A stretch of DNA of 64,000 nt from NCBI RefSeq assembly GCF_000003815.2, contig NC_049985.1, positions 8,952,251 through 9,016,250 on the forward strand, written 5' to 3'. A program made the position numbers and the translations under genes. Shown in pieces: positions 1-50,085 of the stretch (its first letter is position 1; each line of letters opens with the position of its first letter). The notes beneath the pieces are model-generated. The model saw nothing but the letters and a program-made list of their open reading frames with translations, searched no databases and had not been told where the DNA came from. Origin of the DNA: Branchiostoma floridae (taxonomy: Eukaryota; Chordata; Leptocardii; Amphioxiformes; Branchiostomatidae).

Positions 1-204
1 GCACTCACCGTTAACGACCACTGCTTGAGTTCTATCAGCCATGTAGAATAACACTCTTTTTCTTTCTATGGCTCATACAAATGATGACCGCCAGAGATTG
101 ACAAGGATACAAATGACAATAGATCTGAATGCAAGAGGCCAGGATTGATTGATTCATCTAATATGATCTATCAAGTTGCATTGAATAACTCTATTATTTT
201 CTAT

Positions 205-385
205 TAAATGAATGAATGAATAAACCCATCGGTGAGTGAGTGAATGAATGAACATGATTGAATAAATGAATGAAAAAATGAATGAATGGGTGAATGAATG
301 AATGAATAAATGAAAGAAAGAAAGGAAGTGAATGAAAGGTAGGGAATGAATGAAGGAAGGAACGAACGAACAAATGAATGAATAA
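205..385. repeat. Tetranucleotide (GAAT)n microsatellite
   Basis: An imperfect run of GAAT/TGAA units with GAAA and GAAG interruptions, lying just downstream (minus-strand sense) of the RG-rich exon. Translations through it (Ser-Phe-Ile rich) are artefacts of the repeat. Confidence 0.9.
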
Positions 386-394
386 ACATCAAAC

Positions 395-671
395 CTTGTT
401 TCCCTTGCTCAGAACGCTTCTGTTTCTTGCCCCGGCCCCCAGATTTGCGCTTGTCCTGCCCCCACGCCCCTCCTGACTCCCCCCGCCCTCTGCCCGGGCC
501 AGGACCGCCTCCCCCTACATCGGCCCGCCCGAACATGTCTCCCCCGCCATGGGAGGGCCACTGGTCCCTGCCCCGGCCGCCTCCTTGCGATCCTGCCCTG
601 TCGGTCCCGCTTCCCGCCGGCTGTCGTTTGCCCCGCCCCCGCCCCAAGAACGTCTGGCGAGAAGGATCCAT
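395..671 (-). CDS. RG/RGG-rich exon of an unidentified protein (gene leaves the left edge)
   Basis: About 92 codons rich in Gly and Arg, including GRGRGK, GGGRGRD and PGPGRGRGE motifs, ending in a basic GGRGKKQKR stretch. The reading frame begins with an ATG at 671 that follows an in-frame TAG, so this may be the first coding exon. It ends at a possible donor (CAAG then GTTTGA) at 395/394. GC content is far above the surroundings, as expected of an RG-rich coding exon. RG-rich N termini occur in PIWI proteins, RNA helicases and other RNA-binding proteins, and I cannot choose between them. Another frame is also open here, so exon status and frame are moderately supported only. Confidence 0.4.
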
Positions 672-1088
672 TGCCTAGCAGTTGTGCTAACTGTAGGCAG
701 ATGAATAAAGCAGAAAACATAGAGAAGATTGGTTCACCACACGTTAACAATCTGCGTGGCACTTCCCGAGCCGCAGGTGTGTGGTGGGAGATAGTGGGGA
801 GGGTAGATCATGGACTTCTACCTGTGGAAATACCCATTATAAGATAGGGAAATTTAGTTTTAAAATGTATAAATTTGTATACAATACTCCACTTACGATT
901 TAAAATCTCTAATGTATGCAAAAAAACAAATATTTGAATTCAATATGTCAGATCATTCCAATAGGCATATTGCTAAAAACATAAAACATAACGTAATATT
1001 AAAACTTAAAATAAACAAAAGCTCCCAAATCTATAATGGTTTCTACCAGTCTCTAATGGGGGTTATTTGGGGTCGCACATCCGGGAAT

Positions 1089-1104
1089 CTTTCTCTTTCC
1101 TCGT
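1089..1104 (+). promoter_or_regulatory. rps3: 5'TOP start-site tract of rps3
   Basis: A C followed by an uninterrupted pyrimidine run (CTTTCTCTTTCCTCG) ending 9 nt before the rps3 ATG. This is the usual terminal-oligopyrimidine transcription start of ribosomal protein genes, which couples their translation to mTOR signalling. The start site is inferred from the motif. Confidence 0.75.
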
Positions 1105-1113
1105 CCATCCAAA

Positions 1114-3654
<2,541 letters not shown>

Positions 3655-3776
3655 GCTGTTAGATGCTTTTCCCTCGATTTCAACAACTTCTGTGGTGTCT
3701 ATCTCTTCATGGTGGCACTCGTCGTTGTTGTGTCCTACCAAGGACATCCCCCTCCCTCCGTATTAATCACTGAATG

Positions 3777-3782
3777 AATAAA
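3777..3782 (+). promoter_or_regulatory. rps3: Proximal poly(A) signal of rps3 (AATAAA)
   Basis: AATAAA 122 nt after the exon-6 stop codon. It serves the transcript that does not splice to the downstream exon. Confidence 0.7.
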
Positions 3783-3904
3783 AGTTGTGTTGTTCCCTAG
3801 TAATTGTGGTTAGCGGAGTAATGATATCAAGTTCACTTTCCTTTCCTGATGTTGTTTTCACCTATAGCTAACATTCCACCTGTTATTTTGTTTGTTTTTT
3901 GCAG

Positions 3905-3938
3905 CTGGCACCAGGAGGAGATGCCACCACCTCAGTAA
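3905..3938 (+). CDS. rps3: Possible alternative last coding exon of rps3
   Basis: If the AT/GTAAGC at 3650/3651 is used as a donor, exon 6 ends two bases before its own stop codon. It would then splice to the strong acceptor TTTGTTTGTTTTTTGCAG at 3904. The frame continues as Ile-Trp-His-Gln-Glu-Glu-Met-Pro-Pro-Pro-Gln and stops at 3936-3938, giving a 268-residue isoform. A second AATAAA lies at 4003-4008. This rests on splice and poly(A) signals only. Confidence 0.5.
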
Positions 3939-4002
3939 ACAACAAACACCTGGACAAGCAGCAACAACAGGAAGCTGCTCAGACAGTACCAATTATGGAA
4001 AA

Positions 4003-4008
4003 AATAAA
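4003..4008 (+). promoter_or_regulatory. rps3: Distal poly(A) signal of rps3 (AATAAA)
   Basis: AATAAA 65 nt after the stop codon of the alternative exon. It pairs with that exon as a second 3' end. Confidence 0.55.
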
Positions 4009-4207
4009 GAAAACTATCCAGTCATATTGAAGTGTCCATGTGTTTCTTGTTTGTGGCAAAGGGAAAAGGTAAAAGAATGACAAAACCGGGGGAATGTGCT
4101 AGTGTCTATCACTCTCCTGTCTGGCCGAATAGTCATAGGGGAGTTCGGCTAAGTAGGGAATGAAGATCATTTGAGTCACACTCATGTACTTTGAACACCA
4201 ACCTCGG

Positions 4208-4373
4208 CAGTTCAGCACGAGGGATTCAACGAGAATTCCTTGGCTTGTGGCCTTTGATGATACTGGAAGGCCAGGTTGGGAATAAAAATCATTTGGTTAC
4301 CAGTGCAGTTAAGCACGGGTGGTTCTATGAGAATTCCTTGGCCTAAGGCCTATGATAATACTGGCAGGCGAAG
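4208..4373. repeat. Two diverged ~100-bp tandem copies
   Basis: Two copies share the block GAGAATTCCTTGGC followed by a GATAATACTGGCAGGC-like end. The intergenic stretch 4080-5100 otherwise shows no gene. Confidence 0.5.
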
Positions 4374-4389
4374 GGGCAGGCTGCCATCA

Positions 4390-4550
4390 GTTCGTGGAGG
4401 CTTCACTGCCAACTCAAAACCACCTCAAACATTTTTCCATTACAATATGTGACTACAGCTATACATATCAACAAACAACTCAATTTTACTCGCCTCTGCG
4501 AAATTAAATCCCTGCAAACTTAAATGCATTCACAGTGAATGCAGAAATTG
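4390..4550. repeat. Dispersed repeat, copy 1
   Basis: Shares AATTAAATCCCTG, AACTTAAATGCATT and the ACATTTTTCCAT block with 22045-22245 in the same order. It is a diverged member of an interspersed non-coding family. Confidence 0.6.
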
Positions 4551-5101
4551 GCACCATCTGTTTGTGCATGCATGGTGTTTCCACTTTGGCTTGTGCTAAA
4601 GCATGTAGCTGGGTGAATGCCTCAATTGTAACCATGTAACGTGTATGTTTACTCTATTGTATTGGGCCACTGGATCTGTTCAATGTAGATGCCAAGCTGG
4701 GGTCAACTTTTTTCTCTGGGAAAAGAAAAGAAAAGAATAGTCTGATCGTTGGAGATGGAAAGTAGATGCAATGGATTGCGTGAAAAACACCATCCATTGA
4801 CCGTATCCTTCGCATGCAATACTAGCCACCAACCTGCAGTTCTTACCATTCCTGCTAGAGCTCGCTTTTGAGCCATCAAATTGCTGTAGGCTGCAGTACT
4901 GATTGAGTCCGCATGTCACTATTTTTTAAAAACACTGTAAACGTGTAAAATATAGGGTAATATGCATCCTATTATTCTTTTCTGATGAATTTACTTGAAA
5001 AGTCATACTTAAAAACTGAAAATTGGCGCTTACAAACGCATTTATTCCATAAAAACTGATTTCGGTATAAGACTTTATGATGGCAGGCAGGCCAACAAGC
5101 A

Positions 5102-5183
5102 GTTGTCGTGGCCGAGTGGTTAAGGCGATGGACTAGAAATCCATTGGGATCTTCCCGCGCAGGTTCGAATCCTGCCGACAACG
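5102..5183 (+). tRNA. tRNA-Ser (anticodon AGA)
   Basis: An 82-nt cloverleaf with class II (Ser) architecture. The acceptor arm is GTTGTCG/CGACAAC. The A box is TGGCCGAGTGG, the anticodon stem ATGGA/TCCAT encloses the loop CTAGAAA (anticodon AGA at 5135-5137), a variable arm follows, and the B box is GGTTCGAATCC. A T-run at 5190-5198 just downstream is a typical Pol III terminator. The gene closely resembles vertebrate tRNA-Ser(AGA). Confidence 0.97.
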
Positions 5184-5189
5184 AGAAAA

Positions 5190-5198
5190 TTTTTTTTC
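5190..5198 (+). terminator. RNA polymerase III terminator (T-run)
   Basis: A run of at least eight T starting 7 nt after the tRNA-Ser gene, in the usual Pol III terminator position. Confidence 0.75.
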
Positions 5199-6420
5199 AC
5201 TTTTATCATGTACCATTTGACAAAAGAATGTAATTCATTTAGCTTACATTTACAAATGACACAGGCGTTTTTTTTCTTCCACGGCATGAGCTTTTTTCCA
5301 ACGACTGTAGATGGTCGGACTTGCACGGGCTTGTTACTGTAGATAGTCGGACTTGCACGAACTTGTTACCACACAAACATATCGAATATCATTTGTACGT
5401 GTTTCTCGGAATTTATACCTCAGGCAAACAAGTACGCCCACCAAACAGTCGTGACCTATCCTTGATTGCTGACACAGATAAGAAACGTGCCAGATAACCT
5501 ACACAACCCGATTTGATACCTCCCCTCCCCTGCGACATAAATCAATTTGCGGTTGTCTCTCCAAGCACATTATAAGGCCACAGCAAGTCAATTTTATGGA
5601 TGACATCCTTTGCAGACTGCAAAAACAATGAGATATGGCGAACAAAAACAAGGTAGACTGGATAGTACCCAACCAATTTCCAAAGAACGTGGTTTAAATT
5701 TGTTGGAAGTGCAATTGGTGAACTCCCATTATTGTCTGTTGACAAGCCACTTCTCTGTCACACAACTCACTCTCTAGATCCAGTTTATCCTCTGTTGACA
5801 TTTGTTCATAAATTATCATGTCCCACTGACCTAATAACCTTTTTTGTGGCGACATTTTGCCATCATGCAGTGTTATAAATCAATTTCTTTTGTAAGTGTT
5901 AAACGTTACAGATCACAGACACTGTAGGGTCATCCATATTGTCTGCAGCAACACCTATCTATCAAATATTTCATACCATTATCAGCAGTACACTGTCACA
6001 ACACTGCTCGACAATCCAAATAAATAGGAGATGGGTGTCATGACACTGCAGGAACAAAGATTCACATTCTTACCAGCCAGAATACTATCCTCTGTATTGA
6101 GCAAATGGTCACTACGGAGGATGGTACTCAGGCTACATTTTTACAACTGTACTTTTAGAAATCAAACTGCACACCAAAGCACAGTATGAAGGGTTAAGTA
6201 CAGGTTTAGATACAAGTATTCTGATGTACCTACATGACTTTATACATGTAGGTATTATACTAATGTTTGGGTACACAACCGTATTCCTCATGATACCAGG
6301 AGTCAAAGACACTTCCAGGAAGTTCCAACTGTCTAAGTACTACAGAAATGTAGATGCAGATAACTAATTAAAAACTTTGAAGAAGAAAAAGCACACCAAT
6401 ACAGGACATTCCCGAGATAT
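5199..6420. other. Intergenic stretch with no recognised gene
   Basis: A/T-rich sequence between the tRNA gene and the 3' end of rpl31. No exon, RNA gene or clear repeat was seen. Confidence 0.5.
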
Positions 6421-6422
6421 TG

Positions 6423-6428
6423 TTTATT
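6423..6428 (-). promoter_or_regulatory. rpl31: Poly(A) signal of rpl31 (AATAAA on minus strand)
   Basis: TTTATT on the plus strand, 27 nt beyond the rpl31 stop codon. Confidence 0.75.
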
Positions 6429-6454
6429 ACATTGGATGTTGGTAATGTACTTGT

Positions 6455-8318
6455 CTAGTCCTCACTCTCCACATTCACAGTCCCCAAACCTGTAAACACA
6501 AAGAAAAGTTGTTAAAACCTTTCACAGTGAGTGTTAGGGTTACTTGGAAATATTCAAACAAACCGTTTGAATAAGTCTTTCATATAAGTTATTCAGGGTC
6601 CTTGTTAAAGTTAAGTATTTTCAACATGCACATCCAAATTTCATTATTGTACTTTCACATACATGTATAACTGTCACATATTCTGTTGAACAATGCTAAT
6701 ACAGCTTTCCTGATGTATCCAAAATCGAATGCTGAAAAATTGTCTTCATATGAGTAAGGCACAAATCATGTACTTTTCCTATTATGCTAACACTCCAATG
6801 CTTCATCACAGTATTCATGACTATGGACCATTGAACAAGTCAATATTTTATTTATAACAAGTCAATAACACACATATTACATGCGTTCATAGAACATACA
6901 AATACAGTAAATATCAATTGTCACGTAAGCGTACTAATGACCACATGTAGACTCCAGACGTGGCTGTCCTTACGTTTGAAGGTTGTGACAGGGACATATG
7001 TGACCAGGGTATATAACTTGTTGGGCGAGTCCTCGTCTTCGTTCCTCTTCCTGGCCAGACGAACCCGCAGCCTGCATGGGGGACTCCTGTAACAGTGGAT
7101 ATCAGATTTAGTACATGATGTACAGTTATAGATACAGAAATCAAACAAACAAACAAACAATGGATAGTGAGTGAGATCACCTGCTACAACTACATTAGTA
7201 CTGTTGTGGATCCATTTTGCTCGTATGATCTGAATGTTTCAAAATAACTCTTAAACCAAAACACATTACGTAAAGTTAGGAAAATCCAAAGTACACAAAA
7301 TCACCAATAAAACATCGAGGAGATGCTACACAAAGGGATGTATCAGTGAAGATGTTGGTCAGAAGGTTATGTTGCATTTATTGATGCATTTTTTTCAAGT
7401 CAACAGTCAGTGTACTAGTATTTCCTTGCCAACTTCCTTGTGCAAACTATTGTCACTGCTCTCTGTACATGTGTATTCTTACACAAGACACATGCGTACC
7501 TGACACCCTTGGCCCAGACTTGCTTGTTGAGACGTGTGTCGATACGAACATCTGGGGTGCCCATCATCTTCTCAGCAAACTTACGGATCTCCTTCACAGC
7601 CCGGGGGGCACGCTTCTTGAAACCCCTGTGAAAGGTTGGTCAATCATTTAGTGCACAAATCCTTAAGAAAGCATACATATACAAAAATGTTTGAGAGAGA
7701 CAGCAACTGGTATTAATGTGGTTGAAATACAATTCAACTTCCATCTATTTTAGATTTGTTCTGGGACTAGCATAATTCATGTGATCATAACTTTTGATGT
7801 GGGTCTAAGCTCTTTCACAGAGGTTAGAACGCATGTGCAGCGACAGGAATTTAAGGTAATATGTCAAAGGGAAGACCCCAAAATTGTACAAAGTCCTTGT
7901 CTCAGCAATTGTTTCGATTTGCATAACAATGTCCAGACGGGTTTTGTTTTCAATTTCAGGGCCTTACCCTTTGACATATTACCTAGAACTCCTGTCAACG
8001 TACATGCGTTCTAACCTCTGTGAAAGGGCTTAATGATCTGATGCCTATATAATACATACTTGTATTTCTGCTTGTAAATAAACAAATCTAAGCATTTTTC
8101 ACTGCTACCTGGTGAAGGTCTGACTGTATTTTGCAGCTATTCTAAAACAACCTGCACAGATCTAAAGCAAAATGAAGGTGGCTGCCTTAATCGAAAGAAG
8201 AAGACTTGAGTACCCACATGCCATGGACTCTCTTGTGGAGGTTGACGGTGTATTCCCGGGTCACCACCTCGTTCATGGCTGAGCGCTTCTTCTTCTCACC
8301 CTTCTTGGTAGGAGCCAT
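6455..8318 (-). CDS. rpl31: 60S ribosomal protein L31 (eL31)
   Basis: Four coding exons on the minus strand (8318-8218, 7625-7500, 7086-6974, 6489-6455) join in frame to 124 residues (human has 125). The protein begins [19 protein letters not shown] and continues with [60 protein letters not shown] and [19 protein letters not shown]. The AT/GTGGGT donor at 8218 was chosen because it restores the family sequence HGMGFKK. An acceptor lies immediately before the ATG, so exon 1 is non-coding (8855-8885). The protein lies near the 60S exit tunnel. The gene shares a promoter region with mrpl57. Confidence 0.95.
7806..8032. mobile_element. Foldback MITE in an rpl31 intron
   Basis: About 227 bp with long terminal inverted repeats of roughly 65 bp. 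The outer block contains CTTTCACAGAGGTTAGAACG and an inner block contains GGTAATATGTCAAAGGG, both mirrored at the right end. TA at both ends suggests a TA target as in Tc1/mariner-type MITEs. No coding capacity. Confidence 0.8.
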
Positions 8319-8854
8319 CTGCGATTCAAACACAGACAAAGGTTAAGACTGAGAGCATGGATCTCCTTAAGAGTTAAGATCATCGTTTAACTGAAGACAC
8401 GGAACTGAAAAATGTTCTAATCTGTGTGTGAAAAGTTATAAATTTATGCAAAAGTATCAGCGTGTTGTGATAAAGTCTTCCTGACTATTCGCGATATTCG
8501 GGATCTACAAGCTTACTACTTACTGACACGGTGTGATACTCTGATTGTGATGTTACAACAATAAGACAACGAAAGGGACGAACATAAAGTATGATATGCG
8601 TGGACTTTTGCTGTGCCCGTCTTCGAAAAATATAGCTAAGCGAAGTAAGGGGGAGCACCAGGCAGCTGTATCGTCTCGGTATTCCCACAACGATTTTTAC
8701 CTCAAATAATAAGAATAAAACTACAAAATTAATCATACGGTATTTCCTGTAATCTGTTTTATCTATGTGGTTGACAATCATTGTCCGATCGTCTTCACAG
8801 ACGTCTGATTACGACTGATTTTAAAGGGATGTGAAAAATGTTGGGCTATCATAC

Positions 8855-8885
8855 CTTGGAAAATGGCGAAGAGGAAGCCGAAAGG
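8855..8885 (-). promoter_or_regulatory. rpl31: Non-coding exon 1 / 5'TOP of rpl31
   Basis: On the minus strand the sequence reads CCTTTCGGCTTCCTCTTCGC and continues to a CCAAG/GTATGA donor at 8855/8854. This is a pyrimidine-rich TOP start and short leader typical of ribosomal protein genes. The plus-strand frame that starts with ATG here is its shadow. Confidence 0.75.
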
Positions 8886-9190
8886 CCTTCTGGGAGTAAG
8901 TCTGGATTTGGTTAAGTACATTACAAAGTAGGTGTTAAGGCTTTATAGATATTTAAAAAGTAAACTTAGACAATAGAAACCTAGACATCTATTAATAGAT
9001 TTAGAATATACATACGTATAGGATTCTAACACAGTATTTTGTGATACCTTTGTCCAAGTGCTACTCAATCTATGTTTAGTTGCAGATAATGCTCTCCCTG
9101 TTCTAAATAGACGCGTCCAACTTAGCGCAAGAGGTCGAGAACACGGAGCACGAAGCCAGAGAGGTCAGGGGAGGGCGAAGATATAAAATC
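8886..9190. promoter_or_regulatory. Bidirectional promoter region rpl31 / mrpl57
   Basis: The ~300-bp interval separates the divergent 5' ends of a cytosolic and a mitochondrial ribosomal protein gene. The shared function is inferred from geometry, as no specific factor sites were identified. Confidence 0.5.
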
Positions 9191-11011
9191 ATGAGGTTGT
9201 CCATGGTTTTAGCGTATCTTCCGAAGACAGTGAGGGGAATGAGATACAAGTGGTACTTCAACACGGAACACGTTCCCGGAAAACAGTGGACTGGGTGAGT
9301 AGGAGCAGTAGAAATACGCGCCTGCGCTTGTCAACGTTCATAGAGGCACGTCGCGTCGGGCCGGTCATCATGCATCTTGATGAAACTGACTTTGAGTATG
9401 AACCACTTGCCTCCAAGAATAGACTGCAGTGTATGATATCATTGCGATCTGACAAACGTCAACTTGCATGGTGAAGGAACTTCCCTGAGCTTGCCAAACT
9501 TTAAAATTATGCAAATTGACCAAAGAAAACATGCCAACATATAGTCTATCAGCAAAATTTGCTATGCAACTTTCAAAATGTATGAAAATTTATAGCTTTT
9601 CAAAATTTCCCCCAATCTTCCATATTTTTTTTGCAGTGTCTGACGCCTTTGTCATGGGGGGACCGTCATCGTCAAAAACTAAAGCAGAAATCCCTCAGTT
9701 CCATATTCCAAGGACACATAATTTTACATGTATCAACTACTAGTACTATTTATATATTTAGTGGTAGTTGTAGGGTATCATCAAATAATTTTGAAGTTCC
9801 AACCTTTGTGAGTGGCAAACTTGGCCCAACATGCACCCTGATCCTAACCCTGGCCAAGTTGACCAAGCTGTTGGGAAGAGTTGACTGGGCTGAGTTGGTA
9901 AAGCCTAAAGGGTGATCCAATTGTTATGATCCAGATGATGGCTGTCCTATAAGGATAACAGCAGACGAAACAGTCTTACCCTGTTGACTCTTAATTAGTC
10001 TAATACAACATTTTGAGTGACAGGAGTGTAAGATGTGTTACCAATGGTGGACAGATACTTACCGCTAACACGTAACCCACAGAAAGCACCGTCGATGGCG
10101 GCCAATCACATTGACGATGAAGAGGAACACGGTCAAAAGATTGCGGTGGGAAGCAGAGACAGAGAAGTACCTGTCCACCTGTCACTTATCCCAGGTGAGC
10201 AAAAAACAGTAAGGAAACCAGAAATATGATAGATGGGAAGTTTGGAACATAATGGCAAAATGGGATGTTTCAGAAATCCAAAGGGAAGTTTCCAGTGTGA
10301 GAAATGAGATTCTGTTCAATAAAATTTGCAGAACATACACAATAACTAGGTGTAATTGAGATTGAATACAATATGAATAACATGATCTCCCACACAAAGA
10401 CTGTTTTTTGACACCTCTCCTATTTTATTCAAATATCCACAAGCTGACTCTTGAGAAATCCCTTTCAAATTTCAGGAACCTTGTACATGTTGTATTCAGA
10501 ATTCAGATACTTGAGAGACCAGACACACAACTTTCTTTCATAATTTTTGGCTTTACTGCCATGCTACTCTAGTCTGTGCGTAAGATTACCCCCAGTAAGT
10601 TCAAAAGAGTTGTTTTAGCTAGACTACATGTACCTGAATAACTATGACAGCTAAATTGGAAATAGTTGTTTTAAGCTATGTATACCCTAATAGACTTATT
10701 GACAGAGTATGTATGACCAATTACGGTACGAGACTAGTGATAGATCTAGAAAATGCCTGTAATTGTCCTGACATGTGATTGTAACATTTCATGTTTCACA
10801 GGCAGAGGAGGCATGTATCGATGAGGAATCTCGTGCCAAGAAGGCGAGTGAAGAGTATTTTGATAGGAGATACCGTGCAAGAATGCCGGCACACAAGTTC
10901 ATACAGGATCAGCTGGATCATCTGAATATCAACAAGAGATGGGCAGACCCCCAGGAATATCAGAGAGACATTCCGATTCGAAAGAAGAAATCATACTTGG
11001 ACTTCAAGTAA
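9191..11011 (+). CDS. mrpl57: Mitochondrial ribosomal protein L57 (MRP63)
   Basis: Three exons (9191-9294, 10083-10194, 10802-11011) join in frame to 141 residues. Family hallmarks are VPGKQWTGKHR near residues 29-39 (human has IPGRQWIGKHR) and HKFIQDQLDHLNINKRW near the C terminus (human HRFIADQLDHLNVTKKW). Between them lies a charged segment ending in AEEACIDEESRAKKASEEYF. The tail extends beyond the human protein (103 residues) with a basic IRKKKSYLDFK end. It is a structural protein of the mitochondrial large subunit. The ATG at 9191 was chosen because it is the first ATG with the conserved N-terminal context; upstream frame from the rpl31 leader does not join in phase. Confidence 0.92.
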
Positions 11012-11098
11012 ACTTCTGCAAATAGTTGAAACCCAAGTCATGTGTGTTTACTGTTTCGTTTGAACACAATGGCTATGGTACACTTACTAGTAATGTTA

Positions 11099-11104
11099 AA
11101 TAAA
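11099..11104 (+). promoter_or_regulatory. mrpl57: Poly(A) signal of mrpl57 (AATAAA)
   Basis: AATAAA 87 nt after the mrpl57 stop codon. The following 1.1 kb up to aadat is A/T-rich and shows no gene, apart from a short direct duplication (TGTCTATC..CAAATGATAGA) near 11524-11568. Confidence 0.7.
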
Positions 11105-12266
11105 CTATGTAAAAGCAGAACATAGATATTACAATATCAACTGAAATGGAATACAGCACGGTCTCTTTTTCAACACCTCTTTTATTTTATTCAATTATCC
11201 GCTTTAAGTTTACCATAAAGCACTTCCCCACTTTGCTGCAAATGTTGTCTCCAATTTACCAGCATGATACATGTAGCTTGTAATCTGAAATTTTCTATAC
11301 AATAGCCACACCACTTACAAAAATGAAGCTGCAATAATTCAGTCATTTGTAGAACTAGATACATCAATTTTAAATTGCTATTTCACCAATAAAAAAATAA
11401 AATGTCATGTTCATGTTGGTCATAGACATTTTTAAACATGTGCTTGCCAACAAGTACATTGCTTCCTTATGAAACCGTAAAGAATCATTCAACTTTATCA
11501 TGTATGACATTTTAACACAACATGTCTATCAACAAATGATAGATGTCTATCGACAAATGATAGATTTTCTTTTTCCAGCTCTATGATATAATCACTGGAA
11601 GGGTTAACGTATAGCAAACTGCTTGTCAGCTGTTATTTTCCACCTTCACAATATGTGATATAATAATATAATATACATCAAACAACTAGTTGCACCTGAG
11701 TACTACCTATTCTATACCAAATACTGTTTTGATCTCTACCAAACTCTCCATCTATACTATTACTAGATAATAAGTTGGGTTCCACTCGCATAGCTTTATG
11801 AGGATTGAAAATGTTCTTTTCTAAATCTAAGCAGAAAGAAGGTACATGTCCTGGAGTCCATTCCAAGTCACCACAATGGTTCTCATTGTCATTTTTTTCT
11901 TCTAAATGTTTCCCATTCTTTGTCAGTAAGAGATTTGATACTTTGGCTGTTTATAAATCATATATTGACTCTGATTGATAGCGGACTAATCTTTCGTCCA
12001 ATAACCCACATCTTTTGCACCAGTCATCCCTAACTAAGAAAGATGTTGACTAACAAGAGGATAAGACCACCCTCAATACTAGTATATATAATTATGTACT
12101 GGTTGGTTTAATAGATACTCTGAAAGCTTGTCAAGTTTTTTTTTTACATCTTTGCTTCTTCTTTAGCAGCTTCAATTGTAGGGTGCGTTCATATTATCAA
12201 TAACACTATCACTCTATGCAAATGTATAGAAGTTAACAAAACTTAAAGGAGATGCTCATGTCACTG

Positions 12267-12272
12267 TTTAAT
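12267..12272 (-). promoter_or_regulatory. aadat: Possible poly(A) signal of the aadat-like gene (ATTAAA)
   Basis: TTTAAT on the plus strand gives the common variant ATTAAA, about 75 nt past the stop codon. Confidence 0.4.
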
Positions 12273-12345
12273 ACAAACAACAATTCTGCTGTGTGCCCTT
12301 CTGACATCAGCCTGACCAAGTTTGCAGTTCAGATGTGTGAGATGA

Positions 12346-48468
<36,123 letters not shown>

Positions 48469-48882
48469 TCTTATTCTTGACTGCGACAAGATAACGTTTA
48501 AGTTTGATCGACTACGAAGATTGACCGGCTATGGCAAAAGTGGACCGATACTCAGAGGAAAAAAACGGTTGGCCAAGACCCATTACATTGTATAAATTTC
48601 CACTGCCGCATGTACAATGAATTTCTTCTCTGCCTTTCCCTTTCTTCTACCATTACACAGTTTGGCCTTTTCGTTTGGCCTATTGTTCTCAGGAAAAGGT
48701 TCCGTGTATTAAACTTTTCCCTTTGTTTGCCAAACTGCTCGTCTCTGTCTCTGTTATTGTCAGTGGTCGCTTAGGTAGGTAATTGTGGGAAAATGTCCCA
48801 CAGCGGTCAGGCACCGCTTCTAGCTCCTCCCGTTAGTCTCGCTCCTGTCCCACGTGGGCGGTCACCTCCCACTGCTCCCTCA

Positions 48883-50085
48883 TTATTACCTTTGCCAGAA
48901 TGGCTAAGGTTATGTTTTGGGCGTGTTTGTGTGTCTGTGTGTGTGTCTGTCAACAGCATAACTCGAGAAGCCTTGGATGGATCCTGATGATATTTGGTAG
49001 GTGGGTAGGGGTCGGGAAAACGAAGGTCAATTTCGATAATGGTACTGCAGCTGAAACTCAATTTTTGATATCTCGTGTTCTGGACATGCTGTGGTCATGA
49101 TTTTTAAGTGGCAGATAGCCCTCCAGGCAGAGAGTAAGAGCTGTGAGTTTGGACCCCCTAGCGGCTTTTTTTGGAACTGCAAGCGCGGGTTTCCATTCAA
49201 ACTTTGGAGGAGAATAACTCTACAACGTGTCGACGGATCGTCATGATTTTTGGTATGTAGATAGAATGAGTGATGACTTACATAATGGAATACTAATTAT
49301 GCAAATCAACAGGAGAGAAATGTCTATAGATATCAATTATGCAAATGATGACCTCATTTGCATAATTAATGAGAAAATATGAACATGTTGACGGATCATC
49401 GTGTTTTTTGGTATGTAGGTAGCGTAAGTGAAGACCTACATAATGAGATACCAATTATGCAAATCAACAGGTAATGTGCATAATTAATGAGGATATTTTA
49501 TAAATTCACTACAATCCATGATAGGACTTGTCACATATGTAGCTGAGAAAGAGAGAAATGTCAATACATATTTATCATGCAAATGATGATCTCATTTGCA
49601 TAATTAATGAGAAAATATGAACGTGTTGACGGATCGTCATGATTTTTGGCATGTAGATAGCCTAAGTGAAGACTTTTATAATGTGATACTTATCATGCAA
49701 ATTAACAGCTAATTTGCATAATTGATTAGGAAAAGTTCATAAATCCACTGCATTCCATTATAGTACTTTCATCAAAGTTGTCACATATGTAACTGAGAAA
49801 GAGGGAAGAGAGTAACTCAGTAAGGGTGTATTTAAAGACTTTCAAAGAGAATAAGTCAAGAATGGATCAAAGGATCATCATGATTTTGGTATGCTGATAG
49901 CTTAAGTAATGCTAGATACAATTTGATATCAGTTAATTGTAACTTGGGATCTAATTTGCATAATCAATGCCCAAATCTTATAAACCAACTCCAAGCATAT
50001 AATTATAAAGAAAAGGAAATGAGTAACGCATTTGTCTACAGACATCATTCTACTAAACAAGCCTGGTTTATTTGGCAAAGGTATG
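48883..50085. repeat. Dispersed repeat element (TTTGGCAAAGGTATG family), copy 1
   Basis: Bounded by a TTTGCCAGAATGGC..TATGTTTTGGGCGTG end with a TGTG/TTTG-rich run and a TTTGGCAAAGGTATG..GTGGAACTCTAGTT end. Inside, TTTGCATAATTAATGAGAAA and GACGGATCGTCATGATTTTT recur several times, and a GGACCCCCTAGCGGC motif is present. Class unknown. Confidence 0.65.

Noticed and set aside
204-400. Ser/Phe/Ile-rich extension of the RG-rich frame.
   Set aside because: It is translation of the GAAT microsatellite beyond a candidate donor site.
8868-8903. A plus-strand ATG frame (MAKRKPKGLLG) ending at a donor-like GGA/GTAAGT, looking like a first exon of mrpl57.
   Set aside because: It is the reverse complement of the rpl31 TOP leader, and joining it to the next acceptor meets a stop. 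The mrpl57 protein is complete from 9191.
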